A stretch of DNA of 64,000 nucleotides from an uncultured SAR116 cluster alpha proteobacterium. Lineage in GTDB: Bacteria > Pseudomonadota > Alphaproteobacteria > Puniceispirillales > Marisalimonadaceae. This document shows positions 27,456-35,663 of the stretch, one piece after another (the stretch's first letter is position 1; each line of letters starts with the position of its first letter). Made by a program: the position numbers and the translations under genes. A model generated the notes under the pieces. That model saw only the letters and a list, made by a program, of their open reading frames with translations, was not told the origin of the DNA and searched no databases. The stretch is from positions 27,728 to 91,727 of the forward strand of contig CACIRZ010000003.1 in the NCBI GenBank assembly GCA_902589185.1, written 5' to 3'.

Positions 27456-28216
27456 TTTAAATTAAGGCTAATTTCACCCAATTCACCAAAATTAGCAGTC
27501 ACAATATCACCTGTAACAACCGGTATTGGTTTGGAGCATGTTCCTGTTGATACTATCATATCTTTTTCAAGTAATATATTATTTTGAGATAATTCGTTCA
27601 CCAACCAAGTTAATGCAATTCTAGGATCACCTAATACGTTAGATCCAATCCCTTGATGTGTAAATTTTGAGTTTGATATTGAAACTTTATGATTAGAAAA
27701 ATCTATATCTTTCCAGTCCAACTCAACAGGTTTAGAAATTACAAATTGATCAGCACATGCATTGTCAGCAATAAGACTAAGTTCTCCAACTGAAGAGAAG
27801 TTATTGAACCTGGAGTCAGGCAATTCAATTGCTAAATGTAAGGTTTCAACTAATTCCATTACTTCTTTAACTTTGTAATATGAGTTGTTTGGTTTTATTT
27901 CAGTTCCAATCTTAAAAGCAAATTCAGGTTCAGCAACTGCCATCTGATTATTTCCTAATGTTAGATTACTTTTTAGAAATTTTGTCTTATCTTTGAAAAT
28001 TCTACCTGCTAAAGGGCCTGAAACTCCTATATGATTTTGACCATCTTTGCTGGTAGCTGCTATTTTCCAACCTAATATTTTGTTTTCACTTACAATTTCA
28101 ATTTGTTCTTGAATTTTATAAGCCTCTTTTCGAGAATTAGGCTTGATTTTTTCTGACAAAGGACCTAATTTTTTACCATCGTTCCAACTTTTCCAAATTA
28201 ATTTTGCAACTTCCAT
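27452..28216 (-). CDS. 2-keto-4-pentenoate hydratase/FAH-family protein
   Basis: 254 residues of the MhpD/4-oxalocrotonate decarboxylase type. Seen: GWKIAATSKDGQ, SGPLAGRIF, AEPEFAFKIG (metal-binding Glu pair), HLAIELPDSRF and LADNACADQFV, and VSTGTCSKPIPV near the C-terminus. These enzymes hydrate or decarboxylate 2-oxo-4-enoates from aromatic meta-cleavage. No other aromatic genes are adjacent, so the role is open. Its stop overlaps the start of the 57-residue small membrane protein. Confidence 0.87.
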   Translation of the reverse strand: MEVAKLIWKSWNDGKKLGPLSEKIKPNSRKEAYKIQEQIEIVSENKILGWKIAATSKDGQNHIGVSGPLAGRIFKDKTKFLKSNLTLGNNQMAVAEPEFAFKIGTEIKPNNSYYKVKEVMELVETLHLAIELPDSRFNNFSSVGELSLIADNACADQFVISKPVELDWKDIDFSNHKVSISNSKFTHQGIGSNVLGDPRIALTWLVNELSQNNILLEKDMIVSTGTCSKPIPVVTGDIVTANFGELGEISLNLK

Positions 28217-28246
28217 TTATATAAAATTCCTTACAAATCAATAATC

Positions 28247-28750
28247 TTAATTATTTTTCGATTTTTCCCAAATAGTGATATCTTGTGGTATAGGAGGCAA
28301 AGGTGTAGATCCCATCATCTCTGCAATTATTCCTCTATGATAACCACCATGCATGACGAGATGAGAAATGATCATAGATCTTGAAATTAAAACTTTATTA
28401 CCACCTATTAATTCACATTCAACTTTTTCATTTAAATCTTGTTCACTTAGGTTATTTGTATATTTTTTTATCTCTATCTCTTCATTTTTTTTAGCTTCCC
28501 AAAGATCTCTAATATTTTCGTGCAAAATTGTTTGAAGATTATTGAATGAATGTTTCTGTTTCTTCATATTAGCTAACCAGATTTTGTCTATAACTAGTAA
28601 ATGATTTAATGAATTTCTTATACTATTCATAAAAGATTTACGTTGCTTATTAATTTCATCGACAGACAGTGTGGTTATTGTCTTAAAAAACTCATTATTT
28701 GCCCAACTATTATAATCCAATAAATTTAAAAGATATTCTTTTTCTTTCAT
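28247..28750 (-). CDS. DinB family protein
   Basis: 167 residues, four-helix bundle of the DinB/DUF664 type. His near residue 49 (NHLLVIDKIW), and the pair in HLVMHGGYHRGI (about 131-142) form the three-histidine metal site. PLPPIPQDITIWE at the C-terminus matches the subgroup. Family members include metal-dependent thiol transferases and proteins of unknown role. Lies 30 bases upstream of the hydratase. Confidence 0.88.
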   Translation of the reverse strand: MKEKEYLLNLLDYNSWANNEFFKTITTLSVDEINKQRKSFMNSIRNSLNHLLVIDKIWLANMKKQKHSFNNLQTILHENIRDLWEAKKNEEIEIKKYTNNLSEQDLNEKVECELIGGNKVLISRSMIISHLVMHGGYHRGIIAEMMGSTPLPPIPQDITIWEKSKNN

Positions 28751-28772
28751 TTAAAAATTCCGTAAATAATTT

Positions 28773-28937
28773 TTATTTATTTTTATCATTAAAGTTTTTG
28801 AATAGTATTTTATACAAACTTGATTTTGAGCCACTTTGAATATTCCACTTTTTTTTCAACAATCTATAAAGATATAAACACCCTATACCTATCAATAAAT
28901 ATAAAATAGCTGATGGATCTTCCATGGATATACTCAT
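28773..28937 (-). CDS. Small membrane protein, 54 residues, hypothetical
   Basis: ATG 28937 to TAA 28773, found by reading the 417-base stretch between DinB and MATE, which is otherwise empty. Starts MSISMEDPSAILY, has a hydrophobic span about residues 10-25 and a basic tail with YRLLKKKW. No Shine-Dalgarno site is evident and I recognise no family. The remaining 28938-29167 shows nothing but A+T-rich DNA. A weak call. Confidence 0.45.
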   Translation of the reverse strand: MSISMEDPSAILYLLIGIGCLYLYRLLKKKWNIQSGSKSSLYKILFKNFNDKNK

Positions 28938-29167
28938 AATAAAATTTTTATTATTTTAATTTCATATTTTAACTAAGTTTAGTCAAGAAAACTATATATC
29001 TAAAATTGTTTGCTTTGTTTGATATTTAATTATTATTTTAAAAAATAATTTGGTGAGTAATTTTTAAAGTTCATTTAGTTAAGCTGTATTTTTTATTATT
29101 TTATGATATTTATAATATATGAAAATTATAGTCGGAATATTTTTGTTTTTTTGTGTTCTAAACATAG

Positions 29168-30532
29168 CTATGTATTCGATGTCCTTTTTTGGTTAATTTC
29201 TGATTTCCAATCTCGACCTAACATACATAAACCTAAACCAATGCCAGTAATCCCAAGACCAAAAGAAACTGCATAAAATATTGAGTTTATTGACCACGAA
29301 AATTTAATAGCTAAGTAACAAATAATGGATACAGACAAAAATCTAATCATCCCTACCAAAACAGGATAAAAAATCTTACCTGTTCCTTGACTAGCAAAAT
29401 ACAATGTTTGCCCAGCTGCAAAGAAACAGTAAAATGGTCCAACAATAATTAAATAAAGAATTGCTGATTGTTTTGATAAAAAATTAGTTTGAAAATTATC
29501 TAGCCATAATTCCGGATAAAACGATACAATTCCACTGATAATTCCCACTACTAAAAATGAAATAATCGCTCCTACCCACGCTATGTTTCTTGCTCTATTA
29601 ATCTGATTTGCTCCAGCATTTATTCCAACTGTTGCTGTAAGGACAGATCCAATTCCAAAAACTAATGGAGTAATTATAATCTCTAATCTACTACCTAAAC
29701 CGTAACCAGCAAGAGCGTCTACACCATAATAACTTACTGTAGCAGTAACCACGCCAACTGTTCCTGCTATTGTTGTACTATTTATCAGCCCTCCAATACC
29801 TACTTTCATTATATCAAAAAATGATTCTTTATTAAGTGGATAAGGACAGAGTTTTACAATATTTTGTTTGAACTTAATATAAAAGTACAAATAAAATACC
29901 ATTATGAAATGTGATAAAATCATAGCAATTGCAGGTCCTATTATTCCAAAATTTGGAAACCCAAACCAGCCTAATGTTAGAGCTCCTGCTAAAACTATTT
30001 GTAAAAAGCAACCTGAAATTTGAACTATTGCTGGAATAACGAATTCACCAATAGCTCTTAAAACTGCTGAAAGAATATATAATAACCAAGTAAATACAGC
30101 ACCACCAAAAGCAATTTGTGAAAAGTTAACAGCTCCTTCTAAAACATCATTATCACCTCCCATTGACATAAAAATATACTTTGGAAATAAAAAAAAAATA
30201 ACCGAGTAAATTATAGACATTGAAATACCAATCAAAACCGCATGCCAAATTGCAGAATTAGCACTTTCAATTAAATTTGCTCCCAAAAATCTTGAAATAG
30301 AAGATGTACTTGCACCACCAATTGCACCTGCTGACATCATTTGCATTAATGTTATAAATGGGAAAACTAAAGCTAGACTAGCTAATGACACATTTCCTAG
30401 TTTCGATACAAAATATGCATCAGAAATTACTATTAATACCATTGAAATACCAGTGATAGAATTCGGCAATGAAAGTTTACAGATCATTTTTAGAATTGGT
30501 CCATTGAGAATTAAATCAAGATTATTTTTCAT
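29168..30532 (-). CDS. MATE family multidrug/toxin efflux protein
   Basis: 454 residues with twelve predicted helices in two halves. Typical family sequence: LPNSITGISMVLIVISDAYFVSKLG at the start, AGAIGGASTSSISRFLGA, and GYGLGSRLEIIITPL in the second half. Exchanges drugs or metabolites for Na+ or H+. Stands apart from its neighbours by spacers on both sides, so probably its own transcription unit. Confidence 0.92.
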   Translation of the reverse strand: MKNNLDLILNGPILKMICKLSLPNSITGISMVLIVISDAYFVSKLGNVSLASLALVFPFITLMQMMSAGAIGGASTSSISRFLGANLIESANSAIWHAVLIGISMSIIYSVIFFLFPKYIFMSMGGDNDVLEGAVNFSQIAFGGAVFTWLLYILSAVLRAIGEFVIPAIVQISGCFLQIVLAGALTLGWFGFPNFGIIGPAIAMILSHFIMVFYLYFYIKFKQNIVKLCPYPLNKESFFDIMKVGIGGLINSTTIAGTVGVVTATVSYYGVDALAGYGLGSRLEIIITPLVFGIGSVLTATVGINAGANQINRARNIAWVGAIISFLVVGIISGIVSFYPELWLDNFQTNFLSKQSAILYLIIVGPFYCFFAAGQTLYFASQGTGKIFYPVLVGMIRFLSVSIICYLAIKFSWSINSIFYAVSFGLGITGIGLGLCMLGRDWKSEINQKRTSNT

Positions 30533-30570
30533 AAATAAAAACTATTAGAGTATTATAATGGTTATGCATA

Positions 30571-31551
30571 TTATTCAGATAAAGAAGGACATCTGCCTTC
30601 AGATTTAAGTATTTCAAACGCTCTAAAGGTATTTTCAATTCCTTTTTTAACAGAAATTGAAGGATAATCACCTATGTGATTTCTAAGAGGCAAATCATCT
30701 AAATCTGGAGGAAAAGGAAAAGATTTATCAACACAACTTATATTTGCTTCTTTACTCAATTCTTTGATTAATGACAATCCATATTCGATAGTTTCACAAC
30801 TACCATTTAAATTAAATACATGTGAACCAGTTAAATCTTTATTCACTGACGTTATGAATGCTATCGCTGCCTCACCTGCATATAACCAGCTATATTTTCC
30901 ATTAAATGGAATTTCGTATTTTTTATCCAATGCAGCAGCTTGAATGGCCAAAGTATTTTTTGAACTCATACCTTGATCTCTTGCTAATCCGTATACAATG
31001 TTGGGCCTAATACCTATTGAAGGCACTTGCCAATCAGACCAGTATACGAAAGCTGTGTGTTCATTGGCTAATTTGTATGCTCCATAAAGTGTTTCCTTCC
31101 ATGGACCATTTGGAGGAAGTCCCAGAGCTGCTACTGAAGATGCATAAACCGTTCTTTTAATATTTGCTTTTTTTGCAATTTCTAAAATATTTATAGTGCC
31201 TTCAACATTTACACGAGCACCTAAAGCAGGGTTTTCTGCACAAAAAGGAACTTGAAGACCTGCCAAATGAATAATGGCACTTGGTTTATAACTAGTTATG
31301 ATTTTACTCAGTTTTTCAAGATTAGTAATATCACATATCTTCCAATCAATTTTGTTGGTTTCATTTCCAAGAAGAAGCTCCAATCGATTTTTATTATCAG
31401 ATAAATCTACAGCTATACAGGGAATATGTGATCTATGGAGTATTGTTAAAACCCAAGCCGCTATACAACCGCCTGCGCCCGTTACAACTATAGGGCCATC
31501 AAAACTATTTTTTTTTATAAGTAAATCATCCGTTAAAAAGTCTAAATTCAT
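30571..31551 (-). CDS. NAD-dependent epimerase/dehydratase (extended SDR)
   Basis: 326 residues. Nucleotide-binding VTGAGGCIAAWV takes the place of the usual TGGaGfIG, and ASSVAALG with YGAYKLANEH gives the catalytic Tyr-x-x-x-Lys. NIVYGLARDQG and a sugar-like specificity half follow. Acts on a nucleotide sugar or a small oxo/hydroxy compound. ATG 31551 and GTG 31563 are both in frame; a Shine-Dalgarno site is not clear for either. Confidence 0.85.
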   Translation of the reverse strand: MNLDFLTDDLLIKKNSFDGPIVVTGAGGCIAAWVLTILHRSHIPCIAVDLSDNKNRLELLLGNETNKIDWKICDITNLEKLSKIITSYKPSAIIHLAGLQVPFCAENPALGARVNVEGTINILEIAKKANIKRTVYASSVAALGLPPNGPWKETLYGAYKLANEHTAFVYWSDWQVPSIGIRPNIVYGLARDQGMSSKNTLAIQAAALDKKYEIPFNGKYSWLYAGEAAIAFITSVNKDLTGSHVFNLNGSCETIEYGLSLIKELSKEANISCVDKSFPFPPDLDDLPLRNHIGDYPSISVKKGIENTFRAFEILKSEGRCPSLSE

Positions 31552-31616
31552 TTTAATGCTCACATAATAATATTTAAATTAAGACTGACACATAGAGGAA
31601 GATTAATAAATACAAT

Positions 31617-32753
31617 TTATAAAACTTTTTTTACAAAATTGTTAATATCCAATGCTAACTCTAGGGGTTTTTCCATTGCTGCGAAATGTCCTCCAGATTT
31701 ATGGGATGACCACATAACAATATTTTTATAATATTGTGATGCAAGACTTAATGGAGGTGAAAAAATTTCCTTAGGAAACTCGCTATATCCCATTGGTGAT
31801 AATATTGGCTCATCCTTACTAATTGGCCAATCTGACCTATGCCTGATATAATAAGGCCAAAATGAAGCACCAATACATCCAGTTATCCAATATAGGGTAA
31901 TGTTAGCTAACATTTTATCTATATTGATTTTTGAAAATAAATCGCCACCATGATCTATCCAGGTATAAAATTTTTCACTTATATATGAACATAATGATAC
32001 AGGAGAAGCGTTAAGTGCATGAGCTAGAGTAAAAGGTTTAGTCCCTTGTAATTGCTGATAACCAGATTCAAATTGAAGAAAGTTGTTTAATTTTTGATAA
32101 TATCTTTTTTCTTCATTATTATTTGGTATCTTATCTAACCCTCTTGGCAGAGGCAACAAGTTTAAATGAATACCCCTAACAGATTTGGAATCATTTTTAG
32201 ACATTATTGAAGCAATAAAAGATCCTAAATCTCCACCTTGTACAAAATAATTTTCATACCCCAAATTTTTCATAAGTGTTAAAAAATGATTGGAAATTTC
32301 TACTAGATCCATTGGTTTTTGATCAGTAAAAAAAGAATAGCCTACATTTGGTAAAGAAGGAATTACAATATCAAAAGGCTGACATCTAAGTAAATTATGA
32401 TCTTTGGGATTTGTTAACAAAGGTATTAAATCAAAGAATTCAAATATCGATCCTGGCCATCCGTGAATGAGCAATAATGGTAAAGCATTTTTTTTTGGCG
32501 ATTTAATATGTAAAAAATGAGTTTTTATGCCTTCATCAATAAAATAAAATTGATTAAATGAATTTAGTTCTTTCTCTGATTTTTCCCATGAAAATTTATT
32601 TTTCCAATAATCTAAAATATAAGCAAGTCTATTATATGTAATACCCGCATCCTTATTAAAATCTGGTGCCCAATCTATAATTCTACTATTAGAAATTTGT
32701 AATTTAAGATTTTCTATTACTTTTGGATTTGTAACTGAAACAAATTTTTCCAT
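31617..32753 (-). CDS. Epoxide hydrolase family protein (EHN plus alpha/beta hydrolase)
   Basis: 378 residues. N-terminal epoxide-hydrolase N domain (1-95, RIIDWAPDFNKDAGITYNRL), then an alpha/beta hydrolase core with HGWPG oxyanion segment (97-101), nucleophile Asp175 in GGDLGSF, and His in SGGHFAAMEKP near residue 355. The Asp nucleophile rather than Ser marks an epoxide hydrolase. No signal peptide, no co-transcribed partner within 50 bases. Natural substrate unknown. Confidence 0.9.
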   Translation of the reverse strand: MEKFVSVTNPKVIENLKLQISNSRIIDWAPDFNKDAGITYNRLAYILDYWKNKFSWEKSEKELNSFNQFYFIDEGIKTHFLHIKSPKKNALPLLLIHGWPGSIFEFFDLIPLLTNPKDHNLLRCQPFDIVIPSLPNVGYSFFTDQKPMDLVEISNHFLTLMKNLGYENYFVQGGDLGSFIASIMSKNDSKSVRGIHLNLLPLPRGLDKIPNNNEEKRYYQKLNNFLQFESGYQQLQGTKPFTLAHALNASPVSLCSYISEKFYTWIDHGGDLFSKINIDKMLANITLYWITGCIGASFWPYYIRHRSDWPISKDEPILSPMGYSEFPKEIFSPPLSLASQYYKNIVMWSSHKSGGHFAAMEKPLELALDINNFVKKVL

Positions 32754-32860
32754 AATTAATCCAACTCTTATTTTTTAAAAAAATATTTACATTATAATTA
32801 TTGTTTTTCAAAAAAAAAATACCAAGTATAAGTATGTCTAATTAATCACAAAAAATAAAA

Positions 32861-33424
32861 ATGCGAAATCCTTTCAAAAAATTACTTGTTAACTCATTTG
32901 TTACTTTAATTACTTTTACTTACTTCACATATCTAAGTAAGGCAGATACTTTTGTTTATTCTGGTGGATGCTTTTGGTGTACTGAAGCAGATACAGAAAA
33001 ACTTGATGGAGTGTCAGATGTTATAAGTGGTTTCACTGCAGGCACAACAAAGGACCCAAAATATATACCTGGGCAGTGGGGTGATCACCGTGAAGCAGCA
33101 CTAGTGATATATGATCCTAAGAAAATTACATTTAAAGAACTTGTAACTCATGTATTCAAGACTATTGATTATGAAGATGCTGATGGACAATTTTGTGATA
33201 GAGGTAGGTCTTACACACCTGCAATTTATTATAAAAATGATGATCAGAAAAAAATTATATTGTCTTTAGCTCCAAAAACTTCAATAGTTCCCGTAGAAAA
33301 AGAGAGCAAATTTTACCCTGTAAGAGAAGAGCATCAAAATTACTACAAAAAACAAAGCTATAAATATGAATATTATAGATTTATGTGCAGAAGAGATAAA
33401 AGATTAGAACAATTAAATAATTAA
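32861..33424 (+). CDS. msrA: Peptide methionine sulfoxide reductase MsrA, exported form
   Basis: 187 residues. Catalytic Cys37 lies in SGGCFWC, and GQWGDHREAA and CDRGRSYTPAIYY are family motifs. Unlike the cytosolic enzyme it has an N-terminal signal peptide (residues 1-28, KKLLVNSFVTLITFTYF), so it should repair oxidised proteins in the periplasm. Two further cysteines (178, in RFMCRRD, and 162 region) may act in recycling. Convergent with hpf, 6 bases apart. Confidence 0.93.
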   Translation: MRNPFKKLLVNSFVTLITFTYFTYLSKADTFVYSGGCFWCTEADTEKLDGVSDVISGFTAGTTKDPKYIPGQWGDHREAALVIYDPKKITFKELVTHVFKTIDYEDADGQFCDRGRSYTPAIYYKNDDQKKIILSLAPKTSIVPVEKESKFYPVREEHQNYYKKQSYKYEYYRFMCRRDKRLEQLNN

Positions 33425-33430
33425 TTGATT

Positions 33431-34030
33431 TCATACTTTAGTTAATTCTCTATTGCCTCTTGGATCTACCCAACCAATTAAACCATCTTCCCTTTTATAA
33501 ATCATATTAAGCCCGCTATGCTTTGAGTTTCTAAACATAAGCGCAGAAGCATTTCCTAATTTCATTTTTTCAAGGGCATCAACAACTGTTAATTCTTCTA
33601 TCTCTGTATCTAATTCTGCAAAAATAAGTGGCTCTTGACTGTTATTTTCTTTGTTTATAGAAACACCTGTTGGAGGTTCATTAATTATTTGAAATTGTGC
33701 ATCCAACACGTTTGATTTTAGAAAGTTATCTTTATGTTTAGAGTTTTTAATTTTTCTTTTATATCGTCTTAGTTGTTTTGAGAGTTTTTCAAGAGTAGAA
33801 TCAAATGCTATTTTTGCAGTTTCACCATTTGATTGAGCTGTAAATTCCATTTTTTTTGTAATATGAAGTACTATGATAATATAAAAAATCTTATTTTTTT
33901 TTGAGACACTTACAATTGAAGAAACAGCATTTGGAAAGAATTTAGTAACTGCATCAAATAAGTTTAACTCTGCATATTTGGTAAAAGATTGACCTACTTT
34001 AACTTGCTTACCAAATATTTTAAAGTTCAT
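33431..34030 (-). CDS. hpf: Ribosome hibernation promoting factor, long form
   Basis: 199 residues, the length of long HPF, which joins two 70S ribosomes into inactive 100S dimers. N-terminal S30AE domain (1-100, beta-alpha-beta with basic KKMEFTAQSN and LRRYKRKIK) and a C-terminal domain (about 135-195) with ASALMFRN and MIYKREDGLIGWV that makes the dimer contact. Start: ATG 34030 with AAGGAGGGT 5 bases before it; an in-frame ATG at 34054 lacks a site. Usually induced in starvation. Confidence 0.95.
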   Translation of the reverse strand: MNFKIFGKQVKVGQSFTKYAELNLFDAVTKFFPNAVSSIVSVSKKNKIFYIIIVLHITKKMEFTAQSNGETAKIAFDSTLEKLSKQLRRYKRKIKNSKHKDNFLKSNVLDAQFQIINEPPTGVSINKENNSQEPLIFAELDTEIEELTVVDALEKMKLGNASALMFRNSKHSGLNMIYKREDGLIGWVDPRGNRELTKV

Positions 34031-34138
34031 AAAGACCCTCCTTAATATTACCATTAAATTACAAAATTATTAGAGACTATTGTCAATAATTTAATTTTTA
34101 AAATATAAAGTAATTTTAAATTGTAATGTGAGTTCGAT

Positions 34139-34441
34139 ATGACCTGTTACTTAATAGTTAAATCAGACACAAAGCTTGTTGATAGAGAAAAATTTGACAA
34201 TTGGTATGAAAAAGAGCACTTAATCGAAGCAAGGGAAGCATTTATGGCTAAAAGTGCAAAAAGAGGCTGGATAAAAGATTCCAATTTTCATCTTGCCATA
34301 TATGAATTTAAAAATAGTAGAGATGCTGAAAAAGCAATAAATTCAAAAAATTTAGAGAATCTTATAAAAAAATTTGATCAAAAATGGGAAAAAAAAGTAC
34401 ATAGAACGAGAGAGTTAATAGAATTTATACAAACCATTTAA
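34139..34441 (+). CDS. Small protein of the dimeric alpha/beta-barrel (EthD/ABM-like) type
   Basis: 100 residues with one beta-alpha-beta pattern: LIVKSDTK, FDNWYEKEHL (the W/H positions match EthD-like proteins) and FHLAIYEFKNSRDAEKAI. Such proteins are dimers that bind or oxidise small aromatic or heme-like ligands; the function here is not known. The last 4 bases overlap the convergent VOC gene. Confidence 0.65.
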   Translation: MTCYLIVKSDTKLVDREKFDNWYEKEHLIEAREAFMAKSAKRGWIKDSNFHLAIYEFKNSRDAEKAINSKNLENLIKKFDQKWEKKVHRTRELIEFIQTI

Positions 34442-34833
34442 TAATTCTGATTAGATATCTCAATTAAGTTTTTATCTGGGTCTCTGACATATATAGATTT
34501 TATTGTGCCATTAGCTCCAGTCTTTATGACTGGGCCATCTTCTATTTTAATATCAAATTTATCAAATATTTTTATCCAGTCATTAACATTTTTTTCGCTT
34601 AAAAAACAAATGTCCATAGTACCTGGGAGTGGTTTATACGCGTGCGGTTTAAAAGGTTTAGAAGCTTCATGTAAATTAATTTTTTGTATGCCAAATTTAA
34701 GAGATTTTCGTTTTACATTATCTGTTGTTGATAAAAATTCTTGTAATTCCATACCTAAAATATTTGAATAAAAATGTATGGATTTGTTTATATCAGTAAC
34801 TGTTATTACGACGTGATCTATAAAAAGTGACAT
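34438..34833 (-). CDS. Vicinal oxygen chelate (glyoxalase/dioxygenase) family protein
   Basis: 131 residues, one glyoxalase/bleomycin-resistance domain of two beta-alpha-beta-beta units. Metal ligands: His6 (IDHVVITVTD), His54 region (INLHEA) and the Glu in NLIEISNQ near the C-terminus. GTMDICFLSEKN starts the second unit. The DHVVITV...FYSNILGMEL pattern resembles lactoylglutathione lyase-like members. Substrate not readable. Confidence 0.88.
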   Translation of the reverse strand: MSLFIDHVVITVTDINKSIHFYSNILGMELQEFLSTTDNVKRKSLKFGIQKINLHEASKPFKPHAYKPLPGTMDICFLSEKNVNDWIKIFDKFDIKIEDGPVIKTGANGTIKSIYVRDPDKNLIEISNQNY

Positions 34834-34916
34834 GATAAAATACTTTATATTAATTAAAAAATTAGGTAAGTCTTACAATAATTATGTAAAAAAATTAACT
34901 AGAAAGTAAGAAAGTT

Positions 34917-35321
34917 GTGATTTTAAAAAGAAAATTTATTTATGTAATTTTGTTTATTGTTTTATTACCATTAAAATCAATGGCCAGTGATGTGCATCTT
35001 CCGTCTGCTGGATTTGATTGTAGTGATACAAACAACAAGTTTGAGTTTTTATTTGACAGATCAAAAGACATGGATAATCCAAAAGTTTATAGAAGAATGA
35101 ATGGTAAGTTTGTTTTAATTGGAAAATTGTTAGCTGAAAAACAAGGAGCTTACGTAATTTGGGAAGATAAATATTTTTTTACTACAACTGATTTTGCATG
35201 GATTTTTGACAAAGTAACTTCAAAATTATCATCAGCTGTATTAAGCGTAGGATTGGGAACAGAAAATTTAAATAAAATACCAAAACCAATGACATGCATG
35301 CAAAAGATTTTTTATTACTAG
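34917..35321 (+). CDS. Secreted protein of unknown function, 134 residues
   Basis: Starts with GTG (no upstream ATG in frame) and a clear signal peptide: MILKRKFIYV, a hydrophobic stretch to about residue 20, and a SMASDVH cleavage site. The mature part has Cys39 (GFDCSDTNN) and Cys128 (MTCMQ), which could form a disulfide, as well as a beta-rich pattern. No family recognised. It stands alone, read away from the VOC gene and towards the tRNA. Confidence 0.7.
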   Translation: MILKRKFIYVILFIVLLPLKSMASDVHLPSAGFDCSDTNNKFEFLFDRSKDMDNPKVYRRMNGKFVLIGKLLAEKQGAYVIWEDKYFFTTTDFAWIFDKVTSKLSSAVLSVGLGTENLNKIPKPMTCMQKIFYY

Positions 35322-35339
35322 CTTTTTAAAACAATTGTT

Positions 35340-35368
35340 TTGACTTAATTATTTATAAGTAATAATAA
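35340..35368 (+). promoter_or_regulatory. Probable sigma-70 promoter of the tRNA-Arg gene
   Basis: TTGACT (35340-35345), a 17-base spacer and TAATAA (35363-35368) stand 10 bases before the tRNA 5' end, the right distance for a start close to the mature end. Confidence 0.6.
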
Positions 35369-35378
35369 ATTATTTAGT

Positions 35379-35455
35379 GGACGCGTAGCTCAGCTGGATA
35401 GAGCAACTGCCTTCTAAGCAGTAGGTCAGAGGTTCGAATCCTCTCGCGTTCACCA
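35379..35455 (+). tRNA. tRNA-Arg (anticodon TCT)
   Basis: 77 bases including CCA. Acceptor GGACGCG pairs with CGCGTTC (one G-T), D-arm GCTC/GAGC, anticodon stem ACTGC/GCAGT around loop CTTCTAA, which gives anticodon TCT (reads AGA/AGG), variable loop AGGTC, and T-arm AGAGG/CCTCT with TTCGAAT. The 3' CCA is encoded. A T-run follows at 35457-35461. AGA is the dominant arginine codon by eye in the neighbouring genes, so this tRNA should be in demand. Confidence 0.97.
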
Positions 35456-35474
35456 CTTTTTATAGGAGATATGA

Positions 35475-35642
35475 TTGTTCGAATTAGGATTAATTAAAGG
35501 TACTGCTTTAGGCTTGACTGGCGGTATATTAATAGGGCTTGTCTTTAAAGAAGCTTGTAAACAATTAAAAGATAAAAAAAATCAGAGATTTAACAATTCA
35601 TCCGTAAATAAAAATTCAAGTGATGATATACAAGAAGATTAA
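35475..35642 (+). CDS. Small glycine-rich single-span protein, 55 residues, TTG start
   Basis: AGGAG at 35464-35468 is 6 bases before TTG 35475, which opens a 55-residue frame ending at TAA 35642. An ATG at 35471 is in another frame and stops after eight codons. Residues 6-24 are a hydrophobic span with a glycine pattern (GLIKGTALGLTGGILIG), followed by a lysine-rich and then Ser/Asn/Asp-rich tail. It lies 20 bases after the tRNA and may be co-transcribed with it. No family recognised. Confidence 0.65.
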   Translation: MFELGLIKGTALGLTGGILIGLVFKEACKQLKDKKNQRFNNSSVNKNSSDDIQED

Positions 35643-35663
35643 TAATATTTAATTATTGACCTT

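Noticed and set aside
29119..29196. 25-residue hydrophobic plus-strand frame (MKIIVGIFLFF...) between small ORF and MATE
   Set aside because: Very short, no Shine-Dalgarno, overlaps the 3' end of the MATE gene; cannot be told from chance.
35379..35460. tRNA-Arg as integration site of a genomic island
   Set aside because: No duplicated tRNA 3' end, integrase or mobile genes seen in the neighbouring sequence.
35471..35497. ATG after the tRNA with eight codons
   Set aside because: The in-frame stop comes at once; TTG 35475 in another frame gives a longer protein with a better placed ribosome site.
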